Assembly: GCF_026991475.1 (NCBI RefSeq) | Contig: NZ_JALXBK010000047.1 | Span: 62,001 to 126,000 of the forward strand | Direction of reading: 5' to 3' | DNA from: Sulfurimonas sp. | Lineage (GTDB): Bacteria; Campylobacterota; Campylobacteria; Campylobacterales; Sulfurimonadaceae | DNA length: 64,000 nt | Part shown: positions 17,285 through 27,174 of the stretch, in pieces | How the letters are laid out: every line of letters begins with the position of its first letter | Position numbering within the stretch: the stretch's first letter is position 1 | Program-made: the position numbers and the translations under genes | The notes under the pieces: model-generated | What the model was told of the DNA's origin: nothing | What the model saw: only the letters and a program-made list of their open reading frames with translations | The model's database searches: none

Positions 17285-19642
17285 TTAGATTTTCAATGCA
17301 CTCTGAGAAAGTTTTGCCCATGAGGAATTTTTATCTGCTGCTATAGATGCTTCGTATGCTTTTTTTGCCTCTTCATCTCTCCAGAGATTACTGAGTACAT
17401 TTCCTAAAAGATACTTTTGTCTTGCCCGATTTGCTGCGTTTAGCTCTCTTTTATCGAGTGATTTTATTACCTCATACGCTTTATTGTACTCCTCTTTGCT
17501 CATATATGCTTGATACAAAGTAAATTCTACAAAAGGGGTTTGTGGGTAAGAGTTAGATTTTTTTTGTATCTGCATAATTTTACTTGCGTATTTTATTATA
17601 ATACTATTATCATGCATAGCATCCCCAACATTTATCATTGCAACATATCTATCTATATCTTTATAACTCCATCCAAAAATCTTCTCAATTTTTAGCATAC
17701 TTTTAATCATACCATCTCTATTTTCAAGTCTCTGGTATGTATCAAATAAAATTCTATATACATCGAGATATGGCGATGTTTTGTCATTTACTATAAGTGT
17801 TATTAAATCTTTTGCCGCATCTATTACGTCAGTATAATTTCCAGTGGCAAAGGCAACTTTTATATATCTATAGAGCCATTTTTTTCTTGCTTTAACACTT
17901 TTTACTTTTAAATTTTTAATTGCTATAGTTTTAGAGAGTGAAAAATCACCCCCTTTCATAGCACATGCATATACACCATCATCCCATTTGTCTGAAAGCG
18001 TTATATTGTACTCTTGAGATATAGTGAGTACTTCCATGCAGTCTTTTTTTTCTAAAGCACGTTTCATATTTCCAGTTGCAGCTTCTTTTATAAGAGAGAC
18101 AATGCCCTTGTAACTATCTTCATCAAGTTTTAAAAGCGCATTTTTAAGTGCTAGTACTTTTGAATATTTCTTCTCTTTTAACAAAAGTTTTGCTTTTTCG
18201 TAGAGTGCTTTTTCTCCTATTGTCTCATTTTTATACTCTTGTATTAGCCTGTTATATTCGCTTAATCTTGCACTTGCATTTAAATCTGAGACATCGAAAA
18301 AGAGCTCATTTTTAACATTTTCAACTATGTCAATATAATCTCCATCTGGAAATTTTTTCATATATTCATTTATAGCTTTAAGAGCTGCTTTTTTATCTTC
18401 TGTTTTAGCAAGCCATAGTGCTTTGTCTTTTAACAACTCTTCATACGCATCATAACTAGCATTAATACCTTTTAAAAGAGCAGCAGCTATAGCTGCTGCT
18501 GTTTTGTAGTCACCCATGTCCGCAAAGCTATTCATCATTTTTTGTGAAGCCTTCAAATCTTGGGCAAAAAAGCTTGGTTTAGCCTCTACTATTTTCATTG
18601 CATATTGCGCTGCTTCTTTTTTTGAACTACTCAATAAAATGTTTGCCAAACGAAACGCAGCAGTCGCAGCGACTTCTAAACTTTGTGTCTTACTAAGTGC
18701 TTTAGCATAATATTTTTGGGCCTCTTTATTTGCTCCATTATCTACAAGCATATCACCTTTATAAATATAACCCCATTGTGCAAACACACTCTGAGTATGC
18801 TCACTAAAGAGTCTGTCAAAAAAGTAATCAGCATCTGTTGATTGTGAAAGTTTTGCATAACTTTTAGCAATTAAGGAGAGCACTTCTGCAACGTTATCAC
18901 TTGAAGAGTATTCTCTTAAAAAAGTTTTTGAAGAAGAGATAAGATCTTCCCAATTTTTTAGTTTGTTATATACTTTAATTTTATAGTATAGTAGTTCAGC
19001 TTTAAAAAGTGTGTTTGGATATGAATTTAAAACATCATCTATACTATCTAAACAATCATCATACTGCTGCTGTTTATAGAGTTTTTTAACATTTAAATAC
19101 TCTTTTACATCTTCTACTTTTTTTATATATACTGGATTACCTTGCAGATCTAAACTTCCAACATAAGGAAGCTTGTCTTTGTTAAGGTAAAATGGAAAAT
19201 CAAGTGCAATGTCAGATTGCTCTTTCTCCTTTTTTAATAATGGCATTTTTTTCTTATACCCAAGTAAAGTCCAACTTTTAGCACTACTTGCCTCAGCACT
19301 AAATACCGTAGTATCTTTAGTAAGATCAAATATATTTGAAAATAATTTTAATTTATAAATTGGCTTTATAATAATAAAAAAAGTATCTTTTTTAAGCATC
19401 GTGCTCACTCTAAAAAAATCATTCTGAAAATTTTTAATATTTTGTGAAGGTTTTTTTGAGAATGCGCATACTACTTTTGTAGTAATATCAAAATCATTTT
19501 TTATTGCTTGACAAGAAAAAGGAGTTGCTGCATTAAGATGGAGCGTAGAGTATTTTATAAAGTCATCTTTTGCACTATCAACTGATATTTCTAATGCAAA
19601 AGAGGGAACACAAAGAGAGATAAAGAGTATCCATTTTAACAA
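17285..19642 (-). CDS. pflA: PflA-like periplasmic TPR protein (flagellar motor)
   Basis: A 785-residue protein with a signal peptide (MLKWILFISLCVPSFA), an N-terminal beta-rich part to about residue 180 and then helical tetratricopeptide-like repeats to the end. Length, architecture and position directly after nuoN match PflA of Campylobacter and Helicobacter, a periplasmic part of the flagellar motor needed for rotation. The neighbourhood (nuoN then pflA) is conserved in those genera. The assignment relies on synteny and architecture. Confidence 0.8.
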   Translation of the reverse strand: MLKWILFISLCVPSFALEISVDSAKDDFIKYSTLHLNAATPFSCQAIKNDFDITTKVVCAFSKKPSQNIKNFQNDFFRVSTMLKKDTFFIIIKPIYKLKLFSNIFDLTKDTTVFSAEASSAKSWTLLGYKKKMPLLKKEKEQSDIALDFPFYLNKDKLPYVGSLDLQGNPVYIKKVEDVKEYLNVKKLYKQQQYDDCLDSIDDVLNSYPNTLFKAELLYYKIKVYNKLKNWEDLISSSKTFLREYSSSDNVAEVLSLIAKSYAKLSQSTDADYFFDRLFSEHTQSVFAQWGYIYKGDMLVDNGANKEAQKYYAKALSKTQSLEVAATAAFRLANILLSSSKKEAAQYAMKIVEAKPSFFAQDLKASQKMMNSFADMGDYKTAAAIAAALLKGINASYDAYEELLKDKALWLAKTEDKKAALKAINEYMKKFPDGDYIDIVENVKNELFFDVSDLNASARLSEYNRLIQEYKNETIGEKALYEKAKLLLKEKKYSKVLALKNALLKLDEDSYKGIVSLIKEAATGNMKRALEKKDCMEVLTISQEYNITLSDKWDDGVYACAMKGGDFSLSKTIAIKNLKVKSVKARKKWLYRYIKVAFATGNYTDVIDAAKDLITLIVNDKTSPYLDVYRILFDTYQRLENRDGMIKSMLKIEKIFGWSYKDIDRYVAMINVGDAMHDNSIIIKYASKIMQIQKKSNSYPQTPFVEFTLYQAYMSKEEYNKAYEVIKSLDKRELNAANRARQKYLLGNVLSNLWRDEEAKKAYEASIAADKNSSWAKLSQSALKI

Positions 19643-19674
19643 ATTCCCTCTCCCTCTGTATCTAATTTTAAAGT

Positions 19675-21183
19675 CTAGTATCCGCTTTTATATACAAACG
19701 CAGTAATAAACTCTAAAAGAGGATTTATTGCAACAAAAGCAAATATAGTTGCTACAGCAGCAATTCCAATAATTGTACGAAGCGCTAAAGTGGCATTTGC
19801 AACATAAAGTTCACCATTAACACCAACAACAGGTTCTTTCATAAACATATAAACAATTAGTTTCAAATAATAATACCCAGCAATAGCAGAGTTTAGGGCC
19901 ATAATAAGAGCAAGAACGGTATATCCACTTGTAACAGCTGAACTAATCATATAAAGTTTACCCCAAAAGAGTGCAAATGGAGGCACACCTGCCAAACTTA
20001 ACATAAACAGACCCATAATAAGTGCTGCAACAGGTGAAGTTTTAATCATACCTGCAAATTTATCATAACTATGATCTGAAGACTGTCCATCAAGTAAATG
20101 TTTTTGGCGAGAAATCCATAGCATAGAGAATGAACCTAGATTTGTAAAACTAAATAAAATCCAATATAAGAACAGAGCACTATTAGCTTGTGTAGTTCCA
20201 ATAAGTACAGCAGCCATTACAAAACCTGCATGAGAAATAGAACTATATGCAAGCATACGTTTTACATCAGTTTGCACAAGTGCCCACATATTTGAAGCTG
20301 TCATCGTAATTACGACAAAAGCATATAAGACAACTTCAAGCCATACAATATGACTATGAATTAAAAATTCAAAAAATCTCATAGCAACCACAAAGCCTGC
20401 AATTTTAGGAACGATAGACATATACCCTGCCATTGCCGCAGAAGCACCTTCATAAACATCTGGTGCCCATGTATGAAAAGGTATAAGTGAAAGTTTGAAA
20501 GCAAACGCAGCTAACATAAACGCAACACCAATAAGAACATATCCAATATCAGAGTATCCATTTGAAGCTAAAACTAAAGCAATTTTATTTATCTCTACTG
20601 AACCAGTAAGAGCATATAAAATCATAGCACCAAAAGCGAAAAAGCCTGCTGCTAGTGCACCCATAGTAAAGTACTTAATAGCCGCTTCAAAAGATTTGTC
20701 ACGGTTATGCATAGCTATTAAAGTATATAATGCTAATGATGCAGTCTCAAGACCAACAAACACTAAAATAATATTATCAGTAGCTACCATAAACTGAAAG
20801 CCTGCAATCATAAATAAAAAGAGTGCAAAAAATTCAGGATATGAAAATTCATGAAAACGTTTATGCGTTAACGATAAAGGAATAAACAGCATCGAAGCAC
20901 CAACAATTATAAATTGTCCAAGAAGTGCTAAACCATCTATAAGCACTACATCAAACATACCTAATATTGTGCCATTTTGAGAAAAGAGACCTGCACCATT
21001 TAACAAGGAAAAGAAATCCATTACTAAAAATAGTAAACTAAGTACAACATAAAGAGATTTATCTAAACCACCCTTCACTACATCAATTACTAAAATCAGC
21101 AAAGCGCCTATAATAGGGATAAGCATGGGGGTAAGAGTCATAACATTTAATGACTCAAAAGGAATATTTACTGGCGCTAACAT
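19675..21183 (-). CDS. nuoN: NADH-quinone oxidoreductase-type subunit N
   Basis: A 502-residue membrane protein with about 14 hydrophobic helices and the antiporter-like motif region (LALYTLIAMHN, then AIKYFTMGALAAGFF, then LSLIPFHTWAPDVYEGA). It is one of the three proton-pumping arms of complex I. It is the last nuo gene and starts on the base where nuoM ends (19675-21183 next to 21183-22742). Confidence 0.96.
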   Translation of the reverse strand: MLAPVNIPFESLNVMTLTPMLIPIIGALLILVIDVVKGGLDKSLYVVLSLLFLVMDFFSLLNGAGLFSQNGTILGMFDVVLIDGLALLGQFIIVGASMLFIPLSLTHKRFHEFSYPEFFALFLFMIAGFQFMVATDNIILVFVGLETASLALYTLIAMHNRDKSFEAAIKYFTMGALAAGFFAFGAMILYALTGSVEINKIALVLASNGYSDIGYVLIGVAFMLAAFAFKLSLIPFHTWAPDVYEGASAAMAGYMSIVPKIAGFVVAMRFFEFLIHSHIVWLEVVLYAFVVITMTASNMWALVQTDVKRMLAYSSISHAGFVMAAVLIGTTQANSALFLYWILFSFTNLGSFSMLWISRQKHLLDGQSSDHSYDKFAGMIKTSPVAALIMGLFMLSLAGVPPFALFWGKLYMISSAVTSGYTVLALIMALNSAIAGYYYLKLIVYMFMKEPVVGVNGELYVANATLALRTIIGIAAVATIFAFVAINPLLEFITAFVYKSGY

Positions 21184-22742
21184 TAGTTCACCTCCTCAAT
21201 AATTGTCTCTTTCATCAGTGAAACTCTTGGTTTAGTTAAATCAGGAATTCTCTCTTTAGCCAATTCAGTTGTTGCTTTAGCATGCATCAATTTAATAATT
21301 GATGTAACAGAATTATTTATTGGTCCTAGAACCGGTTTTGGATAAACACCTAACCAGATAGCAACTATTACCAATGGAATAAGACCAAAAAGCTCTTTTT
21401 TATTTATATCAGGTAAATTTTTATTTGCCTCATTTGTAACTTCACCAAAGAAAGCTTTTTTATATGCAGCAAGCATATAAATAGCACCAACGATGATACC
21501 TGTACCAGCGAGAAGTGTTAATATATGAGATTGTTGGTAGAATCCAAGAAGACTTAAAAATTCACCAACAAAGTTAATTGTCAAAGGTAAACCAACAGAA
21601 GCCATCATCATAATACCGAAGATAGTAGCATATCTAGGCATAACATGTGCTAAACCACCAAACTCACTCATAAGTTTTGTATGACGTCTATCATAAATAA
21701 CACCAACAAGCATAAAGAGTCCACCTGCTACAACTCCGTGACCTAACATCAAAAAGATAGAACCAGAAACACCCTCTACATTTAAAGCAAAAGTACCAAG
21801 TATGATAATACCCATATGTGAAATAGATGAATATGCAACAACTTGTTTAATATCCTTTTGAGCATAAGCAACCATAGCCGTGTAAATAACCATTATGATT
21901 GCCAAAATTGCGATTGGAATCATAAAGTATGCAGCAGCATCTGGAAAGAGTGGTAATGAAAATCTAACAAATGCATATGTACCCATTTTGAGTAAAATTG
22001 CCGCAAGAATTACAGAACCAATAGTAGGTGCTTGACCATGTGCATATGGCAACCAAGTATGAAATGGAAACATTGGTACCTTAATAGCAAAACCAATAAA
22101 GAAAGCAACAAACAACCACAATTGAAAATTTTCAGGCAGAACCAATCTATACCAATCTAAGATAGAGAAACTCCAAACACCTGCCGCTTGATAGTAAAAA
22201 TATGCCATAAAGAGCATACCAACAAGCATAACTAGCGAACCAGCAAATGTATATAAGAAGAATTTAATTGAAGCATATATTCTAAGAGGTCCACCCCATG
22301 CACCAATGATATAAAGCATTGGTACAAGTGAAAGTTCCCAGAATGTATAAAATACGATTGCATCAAGTGCAGCAAATACACCAGCCATAGTCATCTGCAA
22401 AAATAGCAGCGTAATAATCATATATTTAATTTTTGGAGTATCTGTTAAACTAGCTATACCTAAAAATGTAAAGAATGCTGATAAAATAATAATGAATAGA
22501 GAAATTCCATCTACACCTAAAGTATAGTTAATACCAAATGCTGGGATTAAAGGAATGTTTTCCATAAATTGCATTCCAGAAACACTATTATCAAAAGCAT
22601 ACCATAACACTAAAGACAAAACAAATTCAACGAGAGCAACTGCAATACCATAAGTACGCATACTCTCCTTTTGAATCATGAAACCAAATACAGCTGCCAG
22701 AGCTGGAAAGAATATCAATATCGATAAAATATGATCTAACAT
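21183..22742 (-). CDS. nuoM: NADH-quinone oxidoreductase-type subunit M
   Basis: A 519-residue proton-pumping subunit. It has the conserved FYTFWELSLVPM (key Glu), KVPMFPFHTWLPYAHGQAP (Lys and Pro of the discontinuous helix) and AYSSISHMG motifs of NuoM. It is polytopic with about 14 helices and overlaps the start of nuoN by one base. Confidence 0.96.
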   Translation of the reverse strand: MLDHILSILIFFPALAAVFGFMIQKESMRTYGIAVALVEFVLSLVLWYAFDNSVSGMQFMENIPLIPAFGINYTLGVDGISLFIIILSAFFTFLGIASLTDTPKIKYMIITLLFLQMTMAGVFAALDAIVFYTFWELSLVPMLYIIGAWGGPLRIYASIKFFLYTFAGSLVMLVGMLFMAYFYYQAAGVWSFSILDWYRLVLPENFQLWLFVAFFIGFAIKVPMFPFHTWLPYAHGQAPTIGSVILAAILLKMGTYAFVRFSLPLFPDAAAYFMIPIAILAIIMVIYTAMVAYAQKDIKQVVAYSSISHMGIIILGTFALNVEGVSGSIFLMLGHGVVAGGLFMLVGVIYDRRHTKLMSEFGGLAHVMPRYATIFGIMMMASVGLPLTINFVGEFLSLLGFYQQSHILTLLAGTGIIVGAIYMLAAYKKAFFGEVTNEANKNLPDINKKELFGLIPLVIVAIWLGVYPKPVLGPINNSVTSIIKLMHAKATTELAKERIPDLTKPRVSLMKETIIEEVN

Positions 22743-22745
22743 ATA

Positions 22746-24665
22746 CTAAACTCCTAAACCTGATAAGATAGCTAAAATCTCATCAGAATATCTTGCTGTA
22801 AGTCCAAAAATTACAGCTAATGACAGTAAGCCTACAAGACCTGCTACCATCCATTTCAGCATAGTAGATAAGTTACCACTTTGCATATCTCTTGTTTTTT
22901 CACCAGTACCATAAATAATGCCAGCGATGCCATCTACAGTTGCATCTACAACTTTAAGGTCAACTTTTGTCCAGAATATTTCTGAAAGTTCTCTATACGG
23001 TTTTACTATATACTCTTCATAAGCATAAGGAATATAATATTGATTAATCAATAATTTATAAGCAAATGAATTTTCCATTTTAGATGTACCATCTGGAACT
23101 TTTACTCTTGAATTTGCATATTTTCTATATGCATAAAGAATTGCTAAGCCAACAAATAGTTGTGTTCCAACTAACATAATTAATGCAGTCCCATGTGCAA
23201 TATGATACTCATGTGCATTTAATGCCTCTTCAACCATATCAAAGAAAGGTGTTTGAAGAATTCCAGCTGCAATAGCAACAAGAAGCAATGGGCTCATAGC
23301 CCATAGCATAAATCTATACGCTTCATGTGGATGTATGCCAAAAAGTTTATAACGCTCTTCACCATGGAAAATTAAAGCAACAAGTCTAAATGAATAGAAT
23401 GCTGTTAAACCTGCAGTAAAAAGTAAAACACCATAAATTACCATGTGATTTCCAGAATATGCCGCTTCAAGAATTGTATCTTTAGAAAAGAAACCTGCAA
23501 AAGGAATAACACCTGCCAATGCAAGTGAACCAATCACCATCATAATCCAAGTCCACTTCATCACTTTTTTCAGTCCACCCATCTTAAATGGATCAAGTTC
23601 ATCATGCATTGCATGCATAACATTACCTGCACCTAAGAATAACAATGCTTTAAAACCAGCATGTGCCATTAAGTGGAAAAGTGCAACCCAGTAAGCACCA
23701 AGACCAGCTGCTGCAAACATATATCCTAGCTGTGAAAGTGTAGAGTAGGCAATAATTCGCTTCATATCACGATTTACAAGTGCCATAGATGCAGCAAAAA
23801 TTGCTACAAATGTACCAAGACTTGCAATAAATAGACCAACATGAGGGATTAAACTATAAAGCTCATGAGAACGAATTACAAGATAAACACCTGCAGTTAC
23901 CATTGTAGCTGCGTGAATCAATGCTGAAACTGGTGTAGGACCTTCCATTGCATCTGCAAGCCAAGTATGGAGTGGAAATTGTGCTGATTTACCCATAGCA
24001 CCGATGAAGAGAAAAATTCCAATCCAAGTAAGTGTAGCAGTCGGTAATTGATGAAATGCTGCAAAAGCACCATCATATTGGAGTGTTCCTGTATTCCAAT
24101 AAATAAGGAATAGTCCAATAAGCATTCCAAGGTCAGCAATACGGTTCATAATAAATGCTTCATTCGCTGCCCATGTAGCACTCTCTTTGTGAAACCAGAA
24201 GCCAATAAGACCCCAAGAACAGAGACCAACACCTTCCCAACCAATGAAGAGACCAGCATAATTGTCACTCATTACTAGAATCATCATTGAAAATACGAAT
24301 GCCGAGAGCCAAGCAAAAAATCTATTAAATCCTCTGTCGTGATCCATATATCCAATCGCATAAACATGTACAACGGATGAGACTAAAGTAACAACCATCA
24401 TCATAGTAACAGAAATTTGATCTACCATAAATCCAAACGGAATATAAAGACCACCTGTTTGCATCCATGTCATCATAGTCACATGAATCGGTTCGCCAGT
24501 CTCTAATATATGTGTTAAGAGTACAGTACTACTTATAAATGAAGTTATAATCAATAGACTCGCAACTATACCTGTAAAAAGTTTCTTTGGTGTCGCTGTA
24601 AAAAGAGCTGAAAACAAAGAACTTACTAAAGGTGCGAAAAGAGCTATATATAAATATTTTTCCAT
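22746..24665 (-). CDS. nuoL: NADH-quinone oxidoreductase-type subunit L
   Basis: A 639-residue membrane protein, the largest antiporter-like subunit of complex I. Seen are GWEGVGLCSWGLIGFW (key Glu), QFPLHTWLADAMEGPTPVSALIHAATMVTAG and AYSTLSQLGYM. The C-terminus contains the long lateral-helix region that clamps M and N. It follows nuoK after 3 bases. Confidence 0.97.
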   Translation of the reverse strand: MEKYLYIALFAPLVSSLFSALFTATPKKLFTGIVASLLIITSFISSTVLLTHILETGEPIHVTMMTWMQTGGLYIPFGFMVDQISVTMMMVVTLVSSVVHVYAIGYMDHDRGFNRFFAWLSAFVFSMMILVMSDNYAGLFIGWEGVGLCSWGLIGFWFHKESATWAANEAFIMNRIADLGMLIGLFLIYWNTGTLQYDGAFAAFHQLPTATLTWIGIFLFIGAMGKSAQFPLHTWLADAMEGPTPVSALIHAATMVTAGVYLVIRSHELYSLIPHVGLFIASLGTFVAIFAASMALVNRDMKRIIAYSTLSQLGYMFAAAGLGAYWVALFHLMAHAGFKALLFLGAGNVMHAMHDELDPFKMGGLKKVMKWTWIMMVIGSLALAGVIPFAGFFSKDTILEAAYSGNHMVIYGVLLFTAGLTAFYSFRLVALIFHGEERYKLFGIHPHEAYRFMLWAMSPLLLVAIAAGILQTPFFDMVEEALNAHEYHIAHGTALIMLVGTQLFVGLAILYAYRKYANSRVKVPDGTSKMENSFAYKLLINQYYIPYAYEEYIVKPYRELSEIFWTKVDLKVVDATVDGIAGIIYGTGEKTRDMQSGNLSTMLKWMVAGLVGLLSLAVIFGLTARYSDEILAILSGLGV

Positions 24666-24668
24666 TCT

Positions 24669-24977
24669 TTATCCTTTCATTGTTGTAAGTGCATCTAAAT
24701 CAATTGAACCATGGCGTTTATACCATACTATCAATAGACCGAGTCCAACTGCAACTTCAGAAGCAGCAACAGCAATAATGAAAAACGCAAACATTTGTCC
24801 CGTCATATCACCATAATAGTGTGAAATTGCGGCAAAAGCTATATTTACTGCGTTTAATAAAATTTCAGTTGCAAAAAACAGTAAAAGCAGGTTTTTTCTA
24901 CGCATTACACCTACTAAACCAATTGCAAATAAAATTGTAGATAAAACAAGATAGTGGTTTAAACCTATTTCCATCAT
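24669..24977 (-). CDS. nuoK: NADH-quinone oxidoreductase-type subunit K
   Basis: A 102-residue, three-helix membrane protein. The second helix has the conserved Glu in ATEILLNAVNIAF and the third has AVAASEVAVGLGLL. Full length for NuoK. It overlaps nuoJ by 4 bases. Confidence 0.95.
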   Translation of the reverse strand: MMEIGLNHYLVLSTILFAIGLVGVMRRKNLLLLFFATEILLNAVNIAFAAISHYYGDMTGQMFAFFIIAVAASEVAVGLGLLIVWYKRHGSIDLDALTTMKG

Positions 24978-25546
24978 GAAAGCACCTTTTTATTTTTTTC
25001 TATTTCAAGTTCAGCATCATTTGTCAATGTAATTGAACGATCCATTTTCTTACCAGCAAGTACAATACCTGCTACCATTGCTACTAAAAGCATCACTGCT
25101 GCTAGTTCAAATGGAACAAGGTACTTTGTAAAAAGAACTAAACCAACATTTTGAGTATTACCCATGCTATCAATTGCAGGATAGAATGCAACAATATTAT
25201 CAGACACCATCGGCGCAGCTACAATAAGAACAACCAATACAGCCGCTAATGTAGATAAACCAGTAATAATAAATTTATTACCTTGTTTCTCTTTTACACT
25301 ACGAGTTGTATCAAAGAACATCATACCAAACGCATATAGAGCCATCACAGCACCAGTATAAACGATTATTTGAATCGCACCTAAAAAATCAGCACCTAGA
25401 ATAAAGAAAAATGCCGATATAAAAATCATCCCTGCTGCTAACGCAGTTAATGCATATAACGCCTGAGATGTTGTTACCGTAATAATAAACATCGTAATCG
25501 TTAAAAATGCAAACAAGTAAAACGCTACCGCTTCAAACATAATCAA
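24974..25546 (-). CDS. nuoJ: NADH-quinone oxidoreductase-type subunit J
   Basis: A 190-residue, five-helix membrane protein. It contains the third-helix segment FLGAIQIIVYTGAVMALYAFGMMFF with the conserved Tyr-Thr-Gly that forms the pi-bulge in NuoJ. It contributes to the proton path with NuoK and NuoH. Confidence 0.95.
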   Translation of the reverse strand: MIMFEAVAFYLFAFLTITMFIITVTTSQALYALTALAAGMIFISAFFFILGADFLGAIQIIVYTGAVMALYAFGMMFFDTTRSVKEKQGNKFIITGLSTLAAVLVVLIVAAPMVSDNIVAFYPAIDSMGNTQNVGLVLFTKYLVPFELAAVMLLVAMVAGIVLAGKKMDRSITLTNDAELEIEKNKKVLS

Positions 25547-25552
25547 AACTCC

Positions 25553-26170
25553 TTAATATGCTAGAGGTGTCTTTTTAACACGCTCGTCTTCATGTGGTGT
25601 GATAGAACCAAAACCTTCAAATTCCAACTGTTTTCCAGCTTTCATTGTATCTATTGGTGTTAACATATCTTCATATAAAATAAAGTGTTCCCTTTGGTCT
25701 GACGCATTTTCATACTCTCCACCATGTGTAATAGCAAGTTCAGGGCAAACTTCAGCACAATATCCACAAAAAATACAACGCCCAAGATTGATCGTATATT
25801 CAGAGACCTCTTTACGAGAATTCTCATCTATTTTTGTATCTATACGAATACAATCAGATATACAAATCTTTTCACAGAGTCCACAACCAATACATCTTTC
25901 AGTATCACTTTCCCATAAACGTTTCATCTGATGTACAGCACGATAACGAGGGCCAATAGGCATTTTCTCTTGAGGGTACTGAACAGTATGAATATCAAAA
26001 CGAATCATCTCTCTCATAACTACCCAAAGACCGACAAAAAGCTCGCCTCTGAAACTTCTCTTTACTACACGCTTAAACTTACCCCAACCATCAGTAGGAT
26101 AATCTTCAATATCAACTAAAAAGTAGCCATTATCAGCTACATTTCTATCATTAAATGCTTCCATTTTCAT
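25553..26170 (-). CDS. nuoI: NADH-quinone oxidoreductase-type subunit I (2x 4Fe-4S)
   Basis: A 205-residue peripheral subunit with two ferredoxin-type clusters: CIGCGLCEKICISDCI and CIFCGYCAEVCPE, ligating N6a and N6b. An N-terminal amphipathic part (VGLWVVMREMIRFD) contacts the membrane arm. It carries electrons from NuoG to NuoB. Confidence 0.96.
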   Translation of the reverse strand: MKMEAFNDRNVADNGYFLVDIEDYPTDGWGKFKRVVKRSFRGELFVGLWVVMREMIRFDIHTVQYPQEKMPIGPRYRAVHQMKRLWESDTERCIGCGLCEKICISDCIRIDTKIDENSRKEVSEYTINLGRCIFCGYCAEVCPELAITHGGEYENASDQREHFILYEDMLTPIDTMKAGKQLEFEGFGSITPHEDERVKKTPLAY

Positions 26171-26181
26171 TCATTATCCCC

Positions 26182-27171
26182 TTAAAACATCATCACAAAG
26201 CCAGTGATAACTACATTTATCACTGCTATTGGCATAAGCACTTTCCAACACAACCACATAAGTTGATCTGGTCTTACATCTGGCCACGCAGCTCTTGTCC
26301 ATAAAAAGAAGAAAAAGAAAAATGCAACTTTTGCAAGTAATCCCATCGCACCAAGAAATGAACCATCACCAAAACCACCTAAAAAGATAAGAGGAATAAC
26401 AAATGAGATAAAAAACATATTTGCATACTCACCAATGAAGAAAAGTCCCCATCTCATACCAGAATACTCAGTACCAAAACCATCAATAATCTCATGATCA
26501 TTCGCAATTAAATGAAATGGTGTACGACCAGTTTCAGCAAATGCTGAAATCCAAAAGAGTATAAACGCAACAGGCTGAGACCATACTATCCAATGAGAAA
26601 TACCACCAACTTGATAATTGTTAAAATCAACTAATGAAAGAGATCCAACCATCATAATAGGTGCAAGTATTGCTAAACCACTAACAACTTCATACGAAAT
26701 AAATACAGCGGCAGTACGCGCAGCTGAGAGTAGTGAAAATTTATTTGCAGATGCCATACCACCTAGCATAGGACCATAGAGTCCAACCGCCATCATTCCT
26801 AGAATATAGAGTATACCAATGTTAACATCAGCAACAATTGGATGTACTGTATAACCAAAAATCGTAAATTGTGGAAAAAATGGAATCGCAGCAGCTGCCA
26901 TAAACGCAGTAGCAGCAGTAATAACTGGCGCTATTTTAAATATTGGAGCAACAACATTTGTTGGAACAATATCCTCTTTTGTAAAAAGTTTTACACCATC
27001 AGCAGCAACTTGCAAGAGTCCATAAGGACCAACATACATTGGCCCTAAACGGCGTTGCATAAATGCCAAAATTTTACGCTCAAAATATGTACCAATACCA
27101 GCTAATGCTGAAAATATAAGTAAGATTACAACGACTTTAATTATCGTTTCAATTAGATATGCTGTATCCAT
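26182..27171 (-). CDS. nuoH: NADH-quinone oxidoreductase-type subunit H
   Basis: A 329-residue, eight-helix membrane subunit that forms the quinone channel. Conserved segments include TYFERKILAFMQRRLGPMYVGPYGLLQ near the N-terminus, the acidic loop region AFAETGRTPFHLIAND and the RYDQLMWLCWK-like end (DVRPDQLMWLCWK). It lies 4 bases after the first nuoG copy. Confidence 0.97.
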   Translation of the reverse strand: MDTAYLIETIIKVVVILLIFSALAGIGTYFERKILAFMQRRLGPMYVGPYGLLQVAADGVKLFTKEDIVPTNVVAPIFKIAPVITAATAFMAAAAIPFFPQFTIFGYTVHPIVADVNIGILYILGMMAVGLYGPMLGGMASANKFSLLSAARTAAVFISYEVVSGLAILAPIMMVGSLSLVDFNNYQVGGISHWIVWSQPVAFILFWISAFAETGRTPFHLIANDHEIIDGFGTEYSGMRWGLFFIGEYANMFFISFVIPLIFLGGFGDGSFLGAMGLLAKVAFFFFFFLWTRAAWPDVRPDQLMWLCWKVLMPIAVINVVITGFVMMF

Positions 27172-27174
27172 ATA